Assembly: GCA_903813345.2 (NCBI GenBank)
Contig: CAIIXF020000002.1
Location: 19,048,455-19,112,454, forward strand
Length of the DNA stretch: 64,000 bases
Direction of reading: 5' to 3'
Origin: Owenia fusiformis
Taxonomy: Eukaryota; Annelida; Polychaeta; Sabellida; Oweniidae
Shown here: positions 13,401 to 24,900 of the stretch, in pieces
Layout of the letters: each line of letters opens with the position of its first letter
Numbering within the stretch: the stretch's first letter is position 1
The notes under the pieces: generated by a model
The model's database searches: none
What the model saw: only the letters and a program-made list of their open reading frames with translations
Told to the model about the DNA's origin: nothing
Made by a program: the position numbers and the translations under genes

Positions 13401-15475
13401 ACCATCAGACGCTTAAGACCATGATTAGAGCTTTCTGTTTTGAATATGAGAAAGACTGGGATGAGGGCATACCCTTGCTTCTGTTTGCTACAAGAGAAGC
13501 TAAGCAAGAATCTTTAGGGTTCAGTCCATTTGAGCTAGTATTTGGTCATTCTGTGCGTGGTCCACTTAAATTGCTCAAAGAAAAGTGGCTGGCAGAAACT
13601 GAAAAGTTTAATCTATTGAACTATGTCACTGGGTTTAAAGAGCGCCTATCAAAGGCTTGTGAAATAGCCAAAGAAAATTTGCTTAAAAACCAAGATAAAA
13701 TGAAAACTTGGTACGATAGAAAAGTCAAAGAAAGATCATTCCAGCCTGGTGACAAAGTTCTTATATTACTGCCACTTCAGACAAATCCGCTACAAGCAAA
13801 ATTCTTTGGTCCTTATGTAGTGGATTCCAAGGTCAATGACCTCAATTATATTGTCAAAACTCCAGATAGGCGCAAAGAAACACAACTGTGTCACATCAAT
13901 ATGATGAAAAGGTACTTTGAGCCAGACAAAGAGCCTGGCTCAGTTAAACCTGTTGTCACTTTGGCACCTGCCCTTGTCAAAGAAACTGATCTACAAGATT
14001 CAGATGATATCACTTATACTGATTTGGACTATGAAGATATCAAAGGTTTGTCTAGGTTAAAGAACTCTGAAGTATTATCAAATCTAGATCATAAATTGCA
14101 CCATGTGACAAATGATCAAAAACAGCAAGTCACAGACTTAATTCATGAGTTCACTGATATCTTCTCTGATGTACCGACTAAGACATCTATAGCTTATCAT
14201 GATGTTGAAGTCCAAGATGTAACCCCTATTAAGCAACATGCTTACAGAGTAAATCCATCAAAATCAGAAGATTTGAGAGCTGAGGTCAATTATATGTTAG
14301 AAAATGACATAATTGAAAAGAGCAATAGCCCATGGAGTTCACCTGCTTTCATTGTACCAAAATCAAATGGTGGACGTAGGCTAGTAGTTAATTATATCAA
14401 AGTGAATCGAGTAACAAAGACCGATTCTTATCCCATACCACGAATTGACGACTGTATTGACAAAATTGGAACTGCTAAATATGTCAGTAAATTTGATCTC
14501 CTCAAAGGATTCCTAGGGGTTCCATTAACTGAAAGAGCAAAACAGGTATCTGCCTTTGTTACTCCTGATGGTTTGTACCAATTTAAGGTTATGCCATTTG
14601 GTATGAAAAATGCACCTGCCACATTTCAAAGAATGATGAACAGCTTATTAGCAGATCTCAAAAACACTGGTGTATACATCGATGATGTAATTGTCTATTC
14701 TGACACTTTTGATGAACACATGTGTTTGCTGCGTAAGTTGTTTGAAAGAATTTCTCTGGCCAATTTAACAATCAATTTGGCTAAAAGTGAATTTTGTAAA
14801 GCCACAGTTGAATATCTGGGCCATGTGGTAGGTCAGGGGCAGGTCAAACCAGTGAGTGCCAAAGTGGAATCAATTACACAACTCCCAGCTCCTACTAACA
14901 AGAAAGAATTAATGAGAAGTCTTGGAATGGCTGGCTTTTATAGGAAGTTTTGTCCAAATTTCTCTTCAATTGCTCTTCCATTGACCAATTTACTTGGGAA
15001 AAACATCAAATATGTGTGGTCTGAGCAATGTCATACAGCCTTTGATAAAATCAAGGCCATACTAAGTGAAGAACCAGTGCTTGTTGCACCTGATTTTAGC
15101 AAGCCATTCAAGATTCAAGTAGATGCTTCTGATGTAGGAATGGGAGCTGTCCTATTACAAGAAAGGGATGGTATTGATCATCCAGTGTGTTATTATTCAA
15201 AGAAATTTGATAAACATCAGAAAAACTACTCCACCATAGAAAAGGAATGTCTAGCATTACTTCTGTCATTACAACATTTTGAAGTATATGTTAGTGCACC
15301 AGTTCATGCAGTTACTGTATTTACTGATCACAATCCGCTGACATTCCTTCATAGAATGAAGAACAAGAATCGTAGATTGTTGAGGTGGAGTCTGTTATTG
15401 TCAGAGTACAATCTTGACATAAGACACATCAAAGGCAAGGATAATTTAATTGCTGACACTCTTTCAAGAGTGTAA
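10484..15475 (+). CDS. Retrotransposon Gag-Pol polyprotein (gag-PR-INT-RT-RH)
   Basis: A single frame of 1663 residues. An N-terminal Glu/Arg-rich coiled coil (about 75-150) precedes a SCAN-like gag domain (about 165-300), a Ser/Asn-rich stretch and a CCHC knuckle CNYCKKPGHLISEC (about 391-404). The protease motif DTGAS is at about 478. Next comes integrase: zinc-binding H812 with C842/C845 in the HHCC domain, catalytic D876, D935 and E971 (35 residues between the last two), and a GPY/F-type FFGPYVV. Reverse transcriptase follows with KFDLLKGF and the active-site YIDD (about 1398-1401), then RNase H with VDASDVG (D about 1547) and a closing HIKGKDNLIADTLSRV. All catalytic residues looked for are present. 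The start codon follows the leader by about 80 bp. Expression is presumably driven by the LTR. The placement of integrase ahead of RT is the notable point. Confidence 0.95.
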   Translation: MSFEVETFLEAPSLEEFDDLKKTELLAIAKHVGLSVKSSYKKDTIKNFVLQYLVAESLLPEQPAQHVEQVDPIRLKELELRELEIRTQQQNEREIRELREKELQNEKEIRLREQEMQNEKEIREQEIQKEIELKRLEIEAKSKTEEHATMHQHFENRFDASKFLKFVPKFQEKNVDKYFTHFEKVAQSLDWPKSAWPVMLQSVFIGKASEIFASLSAEACSDYDLIKNAILKAYELVPEAYRQKFRNAHKQSDQTHVEFAREQEQLFDRWLVSKDVSEEFKKLRELMLIEQFKNCVQYHIRTYLDEHKVETLSQAATLSDDYALTHKGSFIKGNSNFRGYQGYKPSYDSKSNQSSSSNASNKAKDQSNSSQNSSSKSDQSNSSGPKSNVTCNYCKKPGHLISECYRIKNRREMSGSAHSNGCATVPISRKPIVWDSYTHTEKSTHGDIMEDYKPFMSEGSVSLSSDGTNSKPIKILRDTGASQTLLLEGILPLSEESFTGTHILMQGIELGFTKVPLHRIHITSELVKGPVIVGVRPQLPVEGVALLLGNDLAGGKVSLDPIVSDQPCSIEDSVQEDSDIYPACAVTRAMAKKLANSGDSSVGDDFDSGFLSSLFDDECHSPLVKDGPYPILKANSSLKQPIVQAKQRSNEAYSSLKKPIARGDSPSEQDHYFNAVSPALASSDEVSSSSASVHEVSSPPCSEVSSSSSSEVSSSISDSDSLKNDPHSKHMLIYEQEHDPSLIDLHKRCLTIDEADKVPACFYKKDGILMRKWRPPEASPEDDWAIVHQIVVPKSYHKEILSLAHDSPMAGHLGVTKTYHKILNHFYWPKLKQDVQEYCRSCHTCQMVGKPNQKIPTAPLHPIPAFDEPFSKVLIDCVGPLPKTKSGNQYLLTILCMATRFPEAIPLRNIKAKNIVKSLIKFFTLVGLPKDLQSDQGSNFMSGLFQQVMDTLGIKQCKSSAYHPESQGALERYHQTLKTMIRAFCFEYEKDWDEGIPLLLFATREAKQESLGFSPFELVFGHSVRGPLKLLKEKWLAETEKFNLLNYVTGFKERLSKACEIAKENLLKNQDKMKTWYDRKVKERSFQPGDKVLILLPLQTNPLQAKFFGPYVVDSKVNDLNYIVKTPDRRKETQLCHINMMKRYFEPDKEPGSVKPVVTLAPALVKETDLQDSDDITYTDLDYEDIKGLSRLKNSEVLSNLDHKLHHVTNDQKQQVTDLIHEFTDIFSDVPTKTSIAYHDVEVQDVTPIKQHAYRVNPSKSEDLRAEVNYMLENDIIEKSNSPWSSPAFIVPKSNGGRRLVVNYIKVNRVTKTDSYPIPRIDDCIDKIGTAKYVSKFDLLKGFLGVPLTERAKQVSAFVTPDGLYQFKVMPFGMKNAPATFQRMMNSLLADLKNTGVYIDDVIVYSDTFDEHMCLLRKLFERISLANLTINLAKSEFCKATVEYLGHVVGQGQVKPVSAKVESITQLPAPTNKKELMRSLGMAGFYRKFCPNFSSIALPLTNLLGKNIKYVWSEQCHTAFDKIKAILSEEPVLVAPDFSKPFKIQVDASDVGMGAVLLQERDGIDHPVCYYSKKFDKHQKNYSTIEKECLALLLSLQHFEVYVSAPVHAVTVFTDHNPLTFLHRMKNKNRRLLRWSLLLSEYNLDIRHIKGKDNLIADTLSRV

Positions 15476-15749
15476 TGTCTCTATTTTTAAGAGGCTATTT
15501 GATTTATACTGCATTTGCCTAAGGCTTTTTATTGATATAATAAAAAGATTGTACTTAGAGTGTGATTTGATAATATTATTGTAATATGTTTTTGGGTTTT
15601 ACTCAGTCTGTAACTATATAAATATTATTGTATTTGACTATTGTAAACAAATGTTATGTAAGTCTCAACCTCATCTTTAAAAAATTGTAACCCTCGCTAC
15701 ACCAGATATTATTGTAAAAGTTTTTCATTGTATTCAAAACTTTTCTTTT
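15476..15749 (+). other. Untranslated 3' part of the retrotransposon
   Basis: No open frame of note between the polyprotein stop and the polypurine tract; in particular no envelope-like gene. Confidence 0.7.
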
Positions 15750-15760
15750 AAGGAGGGAGG
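15750..15760 (+). other. Polypurine tract
   Basis: AAGGAGGGAGG directly abutting the TG of the 3' LTR; the normal plus-strand primer of LTR elements. Confidence 0.85.
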
Positions 15761-16592
15761 TGTTACAGTATTATATTCAATTATATTCACATTAAGTTTA
15801 GTTTATCAATATGCATACACTGTAACTGATCTTCATTAGAGATCTTAGGTCAAGTCAAGGTCACAATGACATTATATCTTGTAAACATAACTGAACTGAA
15901 TGACTCATTAACTCTTGGCCTTCTAGAAAGTACTGGAACTGTAATCATTTAATCAAGATTGAATCATGTGACTTAAGATGTCCAATCAGTGTTATTTTCT
16001 AGAAATCGTAACTTCTTGAAACATCTGGACTATGCCTTTGCACTATATAATGAGAGAGCTGATTTGGGCTGGCAGCAGAATTTCAAAGTCTATCAAAAGG
16101 ACATCTTCTTAGCAGAAAATTACAGACACCTACTTTGGGAACATTTATAACAGTGCAAACATACAACCTGAGGACTTTATATGGACATATATTATAACAC
16201 ACACTATATACGGATTATCATATACATTCGTGGATTATCATAAACATTTGTGGATTATCGTTAAACATTTGTGGATTATCATCAAACATTTGTGGATTAT
16301 CATCAAACATTATTGGATACGAACATTATAGGATTACAACAAACATTATTGGATTATTACAAACATTGGAGAACTATTAACGATTATTAAAACATTTCGT
16401 GATCTGGAACATTCCCAAGGATCGTCAACGACATTTATCGACATCAAGAATAAGCCGTATCGTTGATTGGACATCACTTAAGTATTAAACCTCCTTTATA
16501 TTATTGTTATATTATTTAGTTTTCAAAATATAAATATATTGTTATCATATTTTAATTGCTGTTTTTACTTTCTGTTATTTTCGAACGTAACA
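15761..16592 (+). repeat. 3' LTR
   Basis: 832 bp, same length and sequence as the 5' LTR as far as read, ending AACA before the target duplication GACA. Confidence 0.93.
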
Positions 16593-16745
16593 GACAACTT
16601 TGTCATTTCGGCCTGATATTTAGCACACATGTAGCCTAGATCATTCAATTTCGTTCTACATTACATATTTCATGAACATTGGACTGATAGTCGCAGTGTT
16701 ACAGCACTTTAAACAAGGTGCCCCACTTGGTTAAGGAAGTGGACT
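16593..16745. mobile_element. Mariner-type relic, right part
   Basis: It continues the element broken by the LTR retrotransposon. It shares TTTGTCATTT, GCACACATGTA, CATTCAATTTC, TTCATGAACATTGG and ACAGCACTTTAAACAAGGT with the inverted terminal part of the mariner element at 27480-27668. No transposase segment is visible before similarity ends near the 16745 region. Confidence 0.55.
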
Positions 16746-16919
16746 TGATTTTTGGAGAGTGATCATGGAATAAAAACGTTATTCAATGATTTCTCGTGAA
16801 ATTCAGAAAATATTCTTCCCTCGAAAATCTGTATTTCAGGAATCATTGAATAACTGATAGTATCCGATTGTGATCATTTGTATTATGGAATGAAAAATTC
16901 AAAACCAATAAAAATACTG

Positions 16920-18075
16920 AAATACTGTCTGATAACATGACCGTAGTTCATGCAATTAAAATGACACCAAGAGAACCAAGACAGTAATACAATTAGTGAG
17001 AAAACTTGTTCTTATTATACTGAAAAACAACATTAATGTCAAATGCAATCATATACCAGGAAAACAAAATGTTTTAGCTGATTCACTGTCTCGTTTGAAA
17101 TTACAGGAGTTTCAAACGAAACATCCATTGGCCAACAAAGATCCAATCAGGTTACCAGGACATCTACAACCAGATAATTATATAGTGGTTTGAATGAAGC
17201 TTTGGAAGCCTCATTAGCAAAAAACAAGAGCAACATATGCTAAGAAAGAAAAGTTAGAACAATAGTTTCAAAATGAGACTCACTTAAATATATTTTCTGG
17301 AACACCTGAAAACACTGCATGTTGTATATATTTGTCGAAAGGATATGCACCAAATTCAAATAAGACATTCATTTATGCCTTGGTCACATTTGCTCCAATT
17401 TTCACTACGGCGCCCAGCCGATTGAGTATTTTGTTCAAAATTGAATACAATATCGAACAAAACACCCAATCGGGCGGGTGCCGGCCGATGGACCGGAGCA
17501 AATATGACCAAGGCATTAAGCACTAGCATGTAAACATAAAGTAAATAACGTGCAAGACCCTACAGATAATTATCTAGTTAAGCAAACGCTAAATGGGTTG
17601 TGTAAAATGAAACCAATGGTAGATACTGGTTGCCTGGAAGTATTGAGATACTAAAACAACGTGTAAAACATACAGAAACATTGACTTAAACTACTATGAA
17701 AAGGTTAATATGTATAAAACAATTTAATAGAAAAGGGTACATCATTATAAAATTGACATCTTAAATGAAAATCAAAATCATTCAATGTATAAACTGTATA
17801 AACAGAGAGATAATGAAATTTGCCCGGTATCAAATATGAGACCATATTTATCTGTTAGGCCAAATGCCAGTGACTCATTATTCATATATGATAAAGGTAA
17901 AACTATTAAAAGAAATGAATTGACAAATACAATGACAAAATGTTAAGCAAAAGCAGGACTATCAACAGAACTTTATGAATCTCAAAGCTGAGGGAAAGGG
18001 GGTGCAACATATGCAGCCAAGATAGGAATGAGCAAAACACATGCGGTTAATTGTAATCCAATTATAAGTTTGGAG
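16920..18075 (+). pseudogene. Decayed DIRS-like retrotransposon (RNase H and tyrosine recombinase remnants)
   Basis: About 16935-17195 encodes an RNase H end: VVHAIKMT, then VRKLVLIILKNN and IPGKQNVLADSLSRL, a pattern usual in DIRS/Ngaro pol. About 17575-18060 in broken frames gives DPTDNYLVKQTLNGLCKM and later GKGGATYAAKIGMSK, which match the N-domain and the conserved R/G-rich box of DIRS tyrosine recombinases. Stops and frameshifts run throughout and the core catalytic Tyr region is not recognisable, so the copy is dead. A Ty3/gypsy origin of the RNase H piece is possible, but the recombinase-like part argues for DIRS. Confidence 0.55.
17376..17515. repeat. Small foldback element inside DIRS relic
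   Basis: About 140 bp with inverted ends GCCTTGGTCACATTTGCTCC and GGAGCAAATATGACCAAGGC (one mismatch) and a further complementary core around GGCGCCCAGCCGATTG and CAATCGGGCGGGTGCC. GC-rich for this neighbourhood. Probably a MITE inserted after the host relic decayed. Confidence 0.65.
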
Positions 18076-18289
18076 TAATATTTTTGTAAATGTTTCAAAT
18101 CATATAACTGTAAAATAGAAAACACTAGATACGAGTATATGCGTATAGTCATATTCCATACAATTCATGACATTTGAACATTTATTTTATTTCTTTAATG
18201 ACTCATGTTATTGTATTTGTATATTGTATTCATATTATATTATATTTTTGTATTGACCTATGTACCACTTTAAATGTTCACAGTTTATC

Positions 18290-18416
18290 ATGTTTATTGT
18301 AAATTTAACTATGGGCAGTTATACACCCCCTGGGGTGTCATAGCCTGTATAATGTTGTAATTTTTGTCATGAAAACTGAAATAAATTATTTTGAAATTGA
18401 ATTGAATTGAATTGAA
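18290..18416 (+). repeat. Non-LTR retrotransposon 3' tail
   Basis: A short unit ending in four repeats of TTGAA (ATTGAATTGAATTGAATTGAA, about 18395-18413), the kind of simple-sequence tail found at the 3' end of CR1/L2-type LINEs and their SINEs. No coding part is attached. Confidence 0.4.
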
Positions 18417-18934
18417 ATATTTAATTGCCTAAATGTCACGCAGAACGCAGATTGTCATTGTTGCAGCTGTGCGACAAAATATAAATATTGGTATTTATCG
18501 TTCGTAGCGTCATTCGATCAATATCACTATCATTCAATCAATATCACTATTATTCAATCCGTTCAATTGAATAACCTCCAAGATTATATTTTGTTTTCCT
18601 GAATTCACAACTTGTGTCTGTAATTGTCTTAGTAAACAGTCTTCTCCAGTTGGCGATCATCGATCAAATAATACATATTTATCGGACATGCGTTGAAGAA
18701 GTGCAGTCCTTCGAAACGATAGAAGCAAGTCCCCTTAGCTATGTCAATCTCAGAATTTCCCTCTCGATCGTCAAAAAGCTCCACGTCTAGATTGAATCCA
18801 AGTATCAAAGCAACATTTGGTATCGGTCACCTGGAGTAAAGGATATACAAGTGGTAATATTAAATTACACTTTATGATGATGAAATATTTATAAAACATA
18901 GATTTAAAGAAGGTATTTACCTCGAATTGCTCCA

Positions 18935-21900
18935 TTAATTCCTAGAAGCAGAAACACAAATTAGCTCTACTAATTTTTGAATCTCTTCTACATCTTTGAT
19001 TTGCTGTTCTTTCGGAGACACTTTCAGGAATTCTTTTCCAAATTTCACTGCGTCATTAAGGACTTGATCGGTGTTGATTCGAATGGCAACGTGCATGATA
19101 CCCTTGCATGCAGTTCCATATTTCTTCCATCTGGGCTTACCTTCGTTAGTGCTCTGTAATAAAATGAATTAATTGTAAAAATTAGATAACATTGACTTTA
19201 ATACGCAACTACAATTTTTATAGCTCATTTGCAGTGTACTGCAAAACTCATAATAGTGACAAATCTATTTTTTGTATTTCTAAGTTCACAAACTTGTCCA
19301 ATAAACAGTTTTTAGACTAATATTATTATTTGATGTCAACTGTGACATTACATCATCATTATAAAGAAGTATAAAAATCACAGCCAATCGGTATCGGCTT
19401 ATGAGACACTAATAATGATGCAGTGTCACCGCCAGAACCGAACGAACGATCGTGTGAATAATGCATGTTTTCGCGCGAATTTTTTTATTTCCGACCCGTC
19501 TAACCAATAGAAACCTCTGTACATGATACCTTTCGCTTGTCGGTATTACTAAATCACCCGACAAGGAGGATTGGCTTCCAGGATCGAAACTCGATATTTA
19601 CCAACAATGAAAACGTCAAAATGTCGTTATTTTCTGAAATTATAACTGACTATTAATAAAAAAATAAACAGTCCAAAAGGTTTTAACCAATATCTCGATA
19701 ATTTCTTGTGAGTTTTGGAATATTTCGTTTGGAAATAAGACCAAATTCACGATTTAAATGTTGAAGTGAACAAAATGGCGGCTGTTTGAATTCGAATATT
19801 GTATCCCGACATCTCCATATATGGGACAGAATATCGATGCTGCACTCTGGGAGCCAATCCTCCTTGGTCATCCAATGAAAACTTGTGTTGCCGTCACATG
19901 ATGCTTTCCCAACCAATGGAATAGCACATAATGCAGCCAACTGTGGACAAGTTTGCCCACGTCAAATCAACAAAAATTGTCGCGCGATGAATAAGATATT
20001 CGTGCGATCGTTCACGTAGTTCTGGCGGCAATATCGCGTCATTACTATTCATTTATACATAGTAAAGTATAGTATATGTAAACTGATAAAAACTGTTTAA
20101 TAAAATGAATCAATTTAAGATTTCAAATTGTAGCTCAATAGTCATTGGAAGTACAGTGCGTATCAAAAAATGCAACAGATTGTTATCTCGGAAAACCACA
20201 AAACCAGTGATAACAGCATTGATTTCATTCAATGCACCATAAAGCCATGTGACTCCTCTTTGCAATGATATATCATTCATTGATATTTGGTACGGTTGGG
20301 CGAGTTATCATTCCATTTGCAAAGTGGGCCAAAATTAGCTTGGGACCAAGTTGTAAACATCCCAAAAGTCAGTGTACGGAGCCCAATGCAATATTGGAAG
20401 AAAACATAAAACCAATGCTGAGTGCATTCTTTTCATTCAACGTACCAAAACGCCAAATTACTCCTCTTTGCAATGGAATATCATTCATTCACAGGGAGTC
20501 ATGGCTGGCCGAATAATCATTAATTTAGCAAAGTGGGCCAAATTCAGCTCAGACCCAACTTTTAAACATTGCAAAAGTCAGTACAATGGGGCATAGAGGC
20601 ATAGAAGGTGTGACAGGTGTGGCATAGTAAAGTGTTCATACTCATACTCTTGCAAGAATACATGTACATCTTATACCCCTCCAAATTGCCACCACTTCCT
20701 TGCACATAAAGATGCGCTCATCTGTCCACGTCATGCATGTTTCAGCCCTGAGTCATCTGTGGGTTAAAGCAGAGAAAAACAGCCCATGGGCAATTCTTTC
20801 TCGAGGTTTTGCAATATCTGGTGGAGGAATTGTGAGCACAGATGCTCCTGAGATAGCTCCAAAAGAAAAAGTCACAACAATTCAAGTCAGGGGAACCTCC
20901 ATTGGCACTTAGCCCTTGCACTGATTTTTGCAATATCTATAACTTGGTCCATAGCAAATTTTGACCCACTGTGCAAATGGAAGGATTTCTCACCCAACCA
21001 TTACCACATGTGAATGAATGACATATCATGATCATTGCAAAGAGGAGTGACGTTGCTTTATGGTGCATTGAATGAAATTGATGTAGTCATCACTAGTTTT
21101 GTGATTTTATGAGATAACTACGTGTTGCGTTTTTTGACCCTGCATGATTTCAGTGAAATAAAAAAACGTCTTATGCCTCAATATGCACGCGTTTTTCTGT
21201 GGCTCACCTTGCACGTGCACCTTTCAATAGCTTTCTTGTAATTCTCATATGCCTCATCTAGACAACCTGCTTGCTCGTAGAATTTTGCGGTGACAATGTG
21301 GATGTCGTGGCCCTTATGGAGCGATGCTTTATCTTTCTCTTGCTGTTTAACGATATTTGTTAGTTCGTTTATAGCGTTCTTACCACTTTGGATGGTGTCT
21401 TTTCTTTTCTCTGGATCGGTCTCTAATATCAGGATTTTTTGACAGATAAAGATTATTTTTTCCAAACAGATGCTTTGATGAAATAGATCATTCTTAGTGA
21501 CTTTGAGAAGTCCATGCTGGTACCAATCCTCTTTGTGTGTACGTTCAAGAAGATTTTTGTACTCGTCCTTCCCTTTATATAAATCTTTAAGCTTCTTTTC
21601 ATCTATTTTCTGCGACCCGTATTCGTCTTGATCTTCCGAGTAGAGGTACATCAGCCCATTACGTTGAGTAAGTACACTATGGAGAACATCATGTTTCGTT
21701 TTCTCCTTGATGATCTTACACAAGGCAGACGCAAGCCATATGCTAGGTATATAGCTGCTGTCCGCTTTGGTAGGACGTTCCTTTTTGTAGAAATACATTC
21801 GACCATAGCTGTAGAAAACAGATGCATATAGCTCTGGGAGGTATACAGCTTTATTCATGACGTCTACTGGTAATGCTAACTCCAAGTCTACGAGCTGTTG

Positions 21901-24900
21901 ATATGTATTCGTGTCGATTCTGCTATGGCGACGAATTAACTCTGGTAGTTTTTCTTCTCCAACTTTGGATTTCATCAGGTTCACATCGGCTTGGTTCAAG
22001 ACGGTGTTAGTCACAAGATTTTCGATCAGATCATCCCCAAGATCCTGAAGCTTGGTATATATAAATCTAGCCTTCTCGTCTGCTAACTTCTCTGGATCAT
22101 TTGGATCACCATTTGCATTCGTAAGTGTCGCTCTTACATGTCGATCCAATTCTTTTTCACTCTTATTTATTGACTTGTACATCATATCAACGCTTTTCCG
22201 GAGTTTTTCTTCTGCAACTTTAGGGTAGTCTTTCTGGGTGTAGGAATAGCCGAGGATATCATACATAGCAATCGCCATGGCTTTCATATCGAACGTGATG
22301 TCCATGAACCCCATCTTGTGTACATGCTGTAACACAATTTCTACGTGTGGTATGAGGCGTGTATTCTTCCTAAAAAACGACAAATATCTGGTATCCTTGG
22401 CAAAGTATCGCAGAAGCACTCTCATGAGCATCTCCAAGACGAGCTGATGGTCGTCTTCATCCATTGCAAAGCGTATTCCAAGTTGAAACATGCTATGTGT
22501 ATCCACAAAGCGATCATTATTTTCTTTGTTCGAACTTGATCTAGTCACATATGACCTCTTTCGCATCTTTGAAAGCAAGTTGTCTATATGATGATCAATG
22601 TGTTCATCTTCAAACTGCTTTTCGTCGTCGGTGTATTTCTGTCTCAAAATGTCCCTAAGTATAAACTCAGGAATAGCTTTCGAGTCGAAAAATCCCATCG
22701 TTTTCAGAACAAAACAAAGAGGCTTGTTAGCAGATGCAATTCCATCTATCATTGCTTTTGCATTCTTCACGTGTGCCCCGACGGGAGATTTATCATAACT
22801 GAGACCAACCATTGGGGAATCCCGCTGTTCAATATCTCTGTACAGTTTCTTTTCTTTTATTTTACTCAGGTAATATTTTATGGATCGATTTGTGTCTTTG
22901 ATGTCAAATTTAGCACAAGTGAGAGCACTTGGAAGATGACTCAGTTCTTTCCATAACGTAATTTTATCCTCGTCCTCCTCCTTTAAATTACTCAGGAAAT
23001 CGAGAACTTCTTTTTTGGTAAAGCCAACCAATTCCAAGGTATCATCTAGCAGAAGATCTAGCTGAGTTGTCAAAATAACAGATATGTTATTGGTGCCATC
23101 GGTTTTCGATGGGTCTGGCTTGAAGCTATGCACTATAGCACGATGAGTTTCGTCCCCAACATCATCAAATATCAACAGATAATTGAGTAATTTCTTACCA
23201 CGTTTCGAAACTCTTTTGATTTCTGAATGTATGTTCTGGAGTAGATTTGATATAGAATCGTCTCTTCTTTGAATAACTTTGATTTCTATTGAGTCTAATT
23301 TTTCTAAAAATGCCAATGTTGCGATTCTCAAGTCCTTGTCAGTGTTGCTTTGTATAAGCCACCCAACATCATAACTACCCTTCTTCAAATGCCAGTAGGA
23401 CTTTGCTATCTCAGTTTTACCAATACCAGACATACCTATAAAAGGAAAGTAGCTATATATATGTTATGTAGCTGCTAAATGTCTATCACTGAGCAAAACC
23501 ATCTTGGATTTCCAAGGTAAGATGTTTGCATACCTTGGAATATCAGGCTGAAATTTCTACCCAAACCCCTATTAATTTGTCATAGATTGAGAATTCTGAT
23601 GAATGAAATATCATCTTATCCGGCCTACATTATGCCAATTCTTATGTATTAGGTAAAAAGAGGCTGAGCAGTCAACCTCCTTGGTCAATTAAGGGCCATT
23701 AACCATGGTTTAAAAGGATTCTGAACAATGAGATCCCATAGTAAAACAAACAAATCATTTGATTGTGCGCTAGATTTAACGTGCACCAATCAGATGATTT
23801 GTTTGTTTTACGGATAGACAAGTTGTCCACTGATAGGTCAGTGTAATTGAAAATCAAACTGGGAACAAGTATATATGGAGCAAGACTTCGCCCTTGAAGG
23901 ATAGCTAGACGTATGACCTTTCAATAACGGACACTATTGGACTTGAAACGGCAACACTTCCTTCAATATCTTTAATATAAAATGGCTTTGTATAAAAACC
24001 TCCTACCTCATACCCACGTACCCACGCACGTTGGACATGGTACAGTCTTTGAAGGGTTCAATTTTAAAGATCTTAGTTTATTAAATCTTAGTTCATGGTG
24101 AATTATAGATGCATTTGTAATGACCCTTGATAGCAAGTTGCTACTACAGCCCAGCTGGGTTCGATTCCCACTCGGGGCATCGAATTTAGCACACTTTCTT
24201 TCAATTTCTTTATCTGGCTTGTTGGACCCATGATCGCGGTCGTTGGTTAGTTATCCCCCTGGGGCACCCTCGGGTCATTACACATTACAATGCACCCATA
24301 TGCCTTTATTTATGGATCTGTCATCCGTCTAGTCATAAAATAAAGCCGGAATTGTAGAAATGTTAATAATTAGAGTTTTTTTTATACAAAGCCATATAAA
24401 ATGTATATAAAATGGTAATTAAAGATTTGATTAAGTTGAGTGCATTGGGCCCATCCTACCCATATCTGCATTTTAAATCTTTTAAACATATTCAACATTT
24501 GATATGTCTTTTTTTCAAGGCATTATTTTAAGATATAATCCAAGCGAGCAACATAGCACTGAAAGACGTGGGGGCCAAGTGTTTGTGTTTTGAATCGTGT
24601 ACTTCTTAAATTACCTGTCAGGATAACAAAATTGTGATTCTCCATATGGTCCAGGAAGCTTTTGAGATAAGCCGTTACTTTAAAATCAATAACCTTATTA
24701 GTGATGTTTGTTATTATCTGATCATCGGGATCTGCAAAGATAAACATATTGACATAATAACTTTTCCCAAAAGACAGGTTGGATAAATGTTTGATAAATG
24801 CATGTTATAAGAAAACTGGTTATCCAACTTCCTTTTTGAAAATCAATTAATAGTAGATACATGTATGGGTTATATTCATACCTACTGGAGAGATGCTGTC

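Larger units (their letters stand above)
9540..16592 (+). mobile_element. Complete Ty3/gypsy-class LTR retrotransposon, Gmr1-like
   Basis: A 7053-bp element with two 832-bp LTRs (TGTTACAG...AACA) that show no difference when read side by side, a tRNA primer site, one long uninterrupted polyprotein frame and a polypurine tract. It is flanked by the 4-bp target duplication GACA (9536-9539 and 16593-16596). The polyprotein order is gag, protease, integrase, reverse transcriptase, RNase H. Integrase before reverse transcriptase is the Ty1/copia order, but the sequence motifs are Ty3/gypsy; this is the hallmark of Gmr1-type elements. No open frame follows RNase H, so no envelope-like gene is present. 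Intact frame and matching LTRs point to a recent insertion. Confidence 0.93.

Noticed and set aside
15476-15749. Envelope gene of the LTR element (retrovirus-like)
   Set aside because: Only about 270 bp without an open frame separate the polyprotein stop from the polypurine tract.
24130-24185. tRNA gene
   Set aside because: B box and T arm are good, but no acceptor stem, A box or anticodon arm could be drawn; more likely a SINE.
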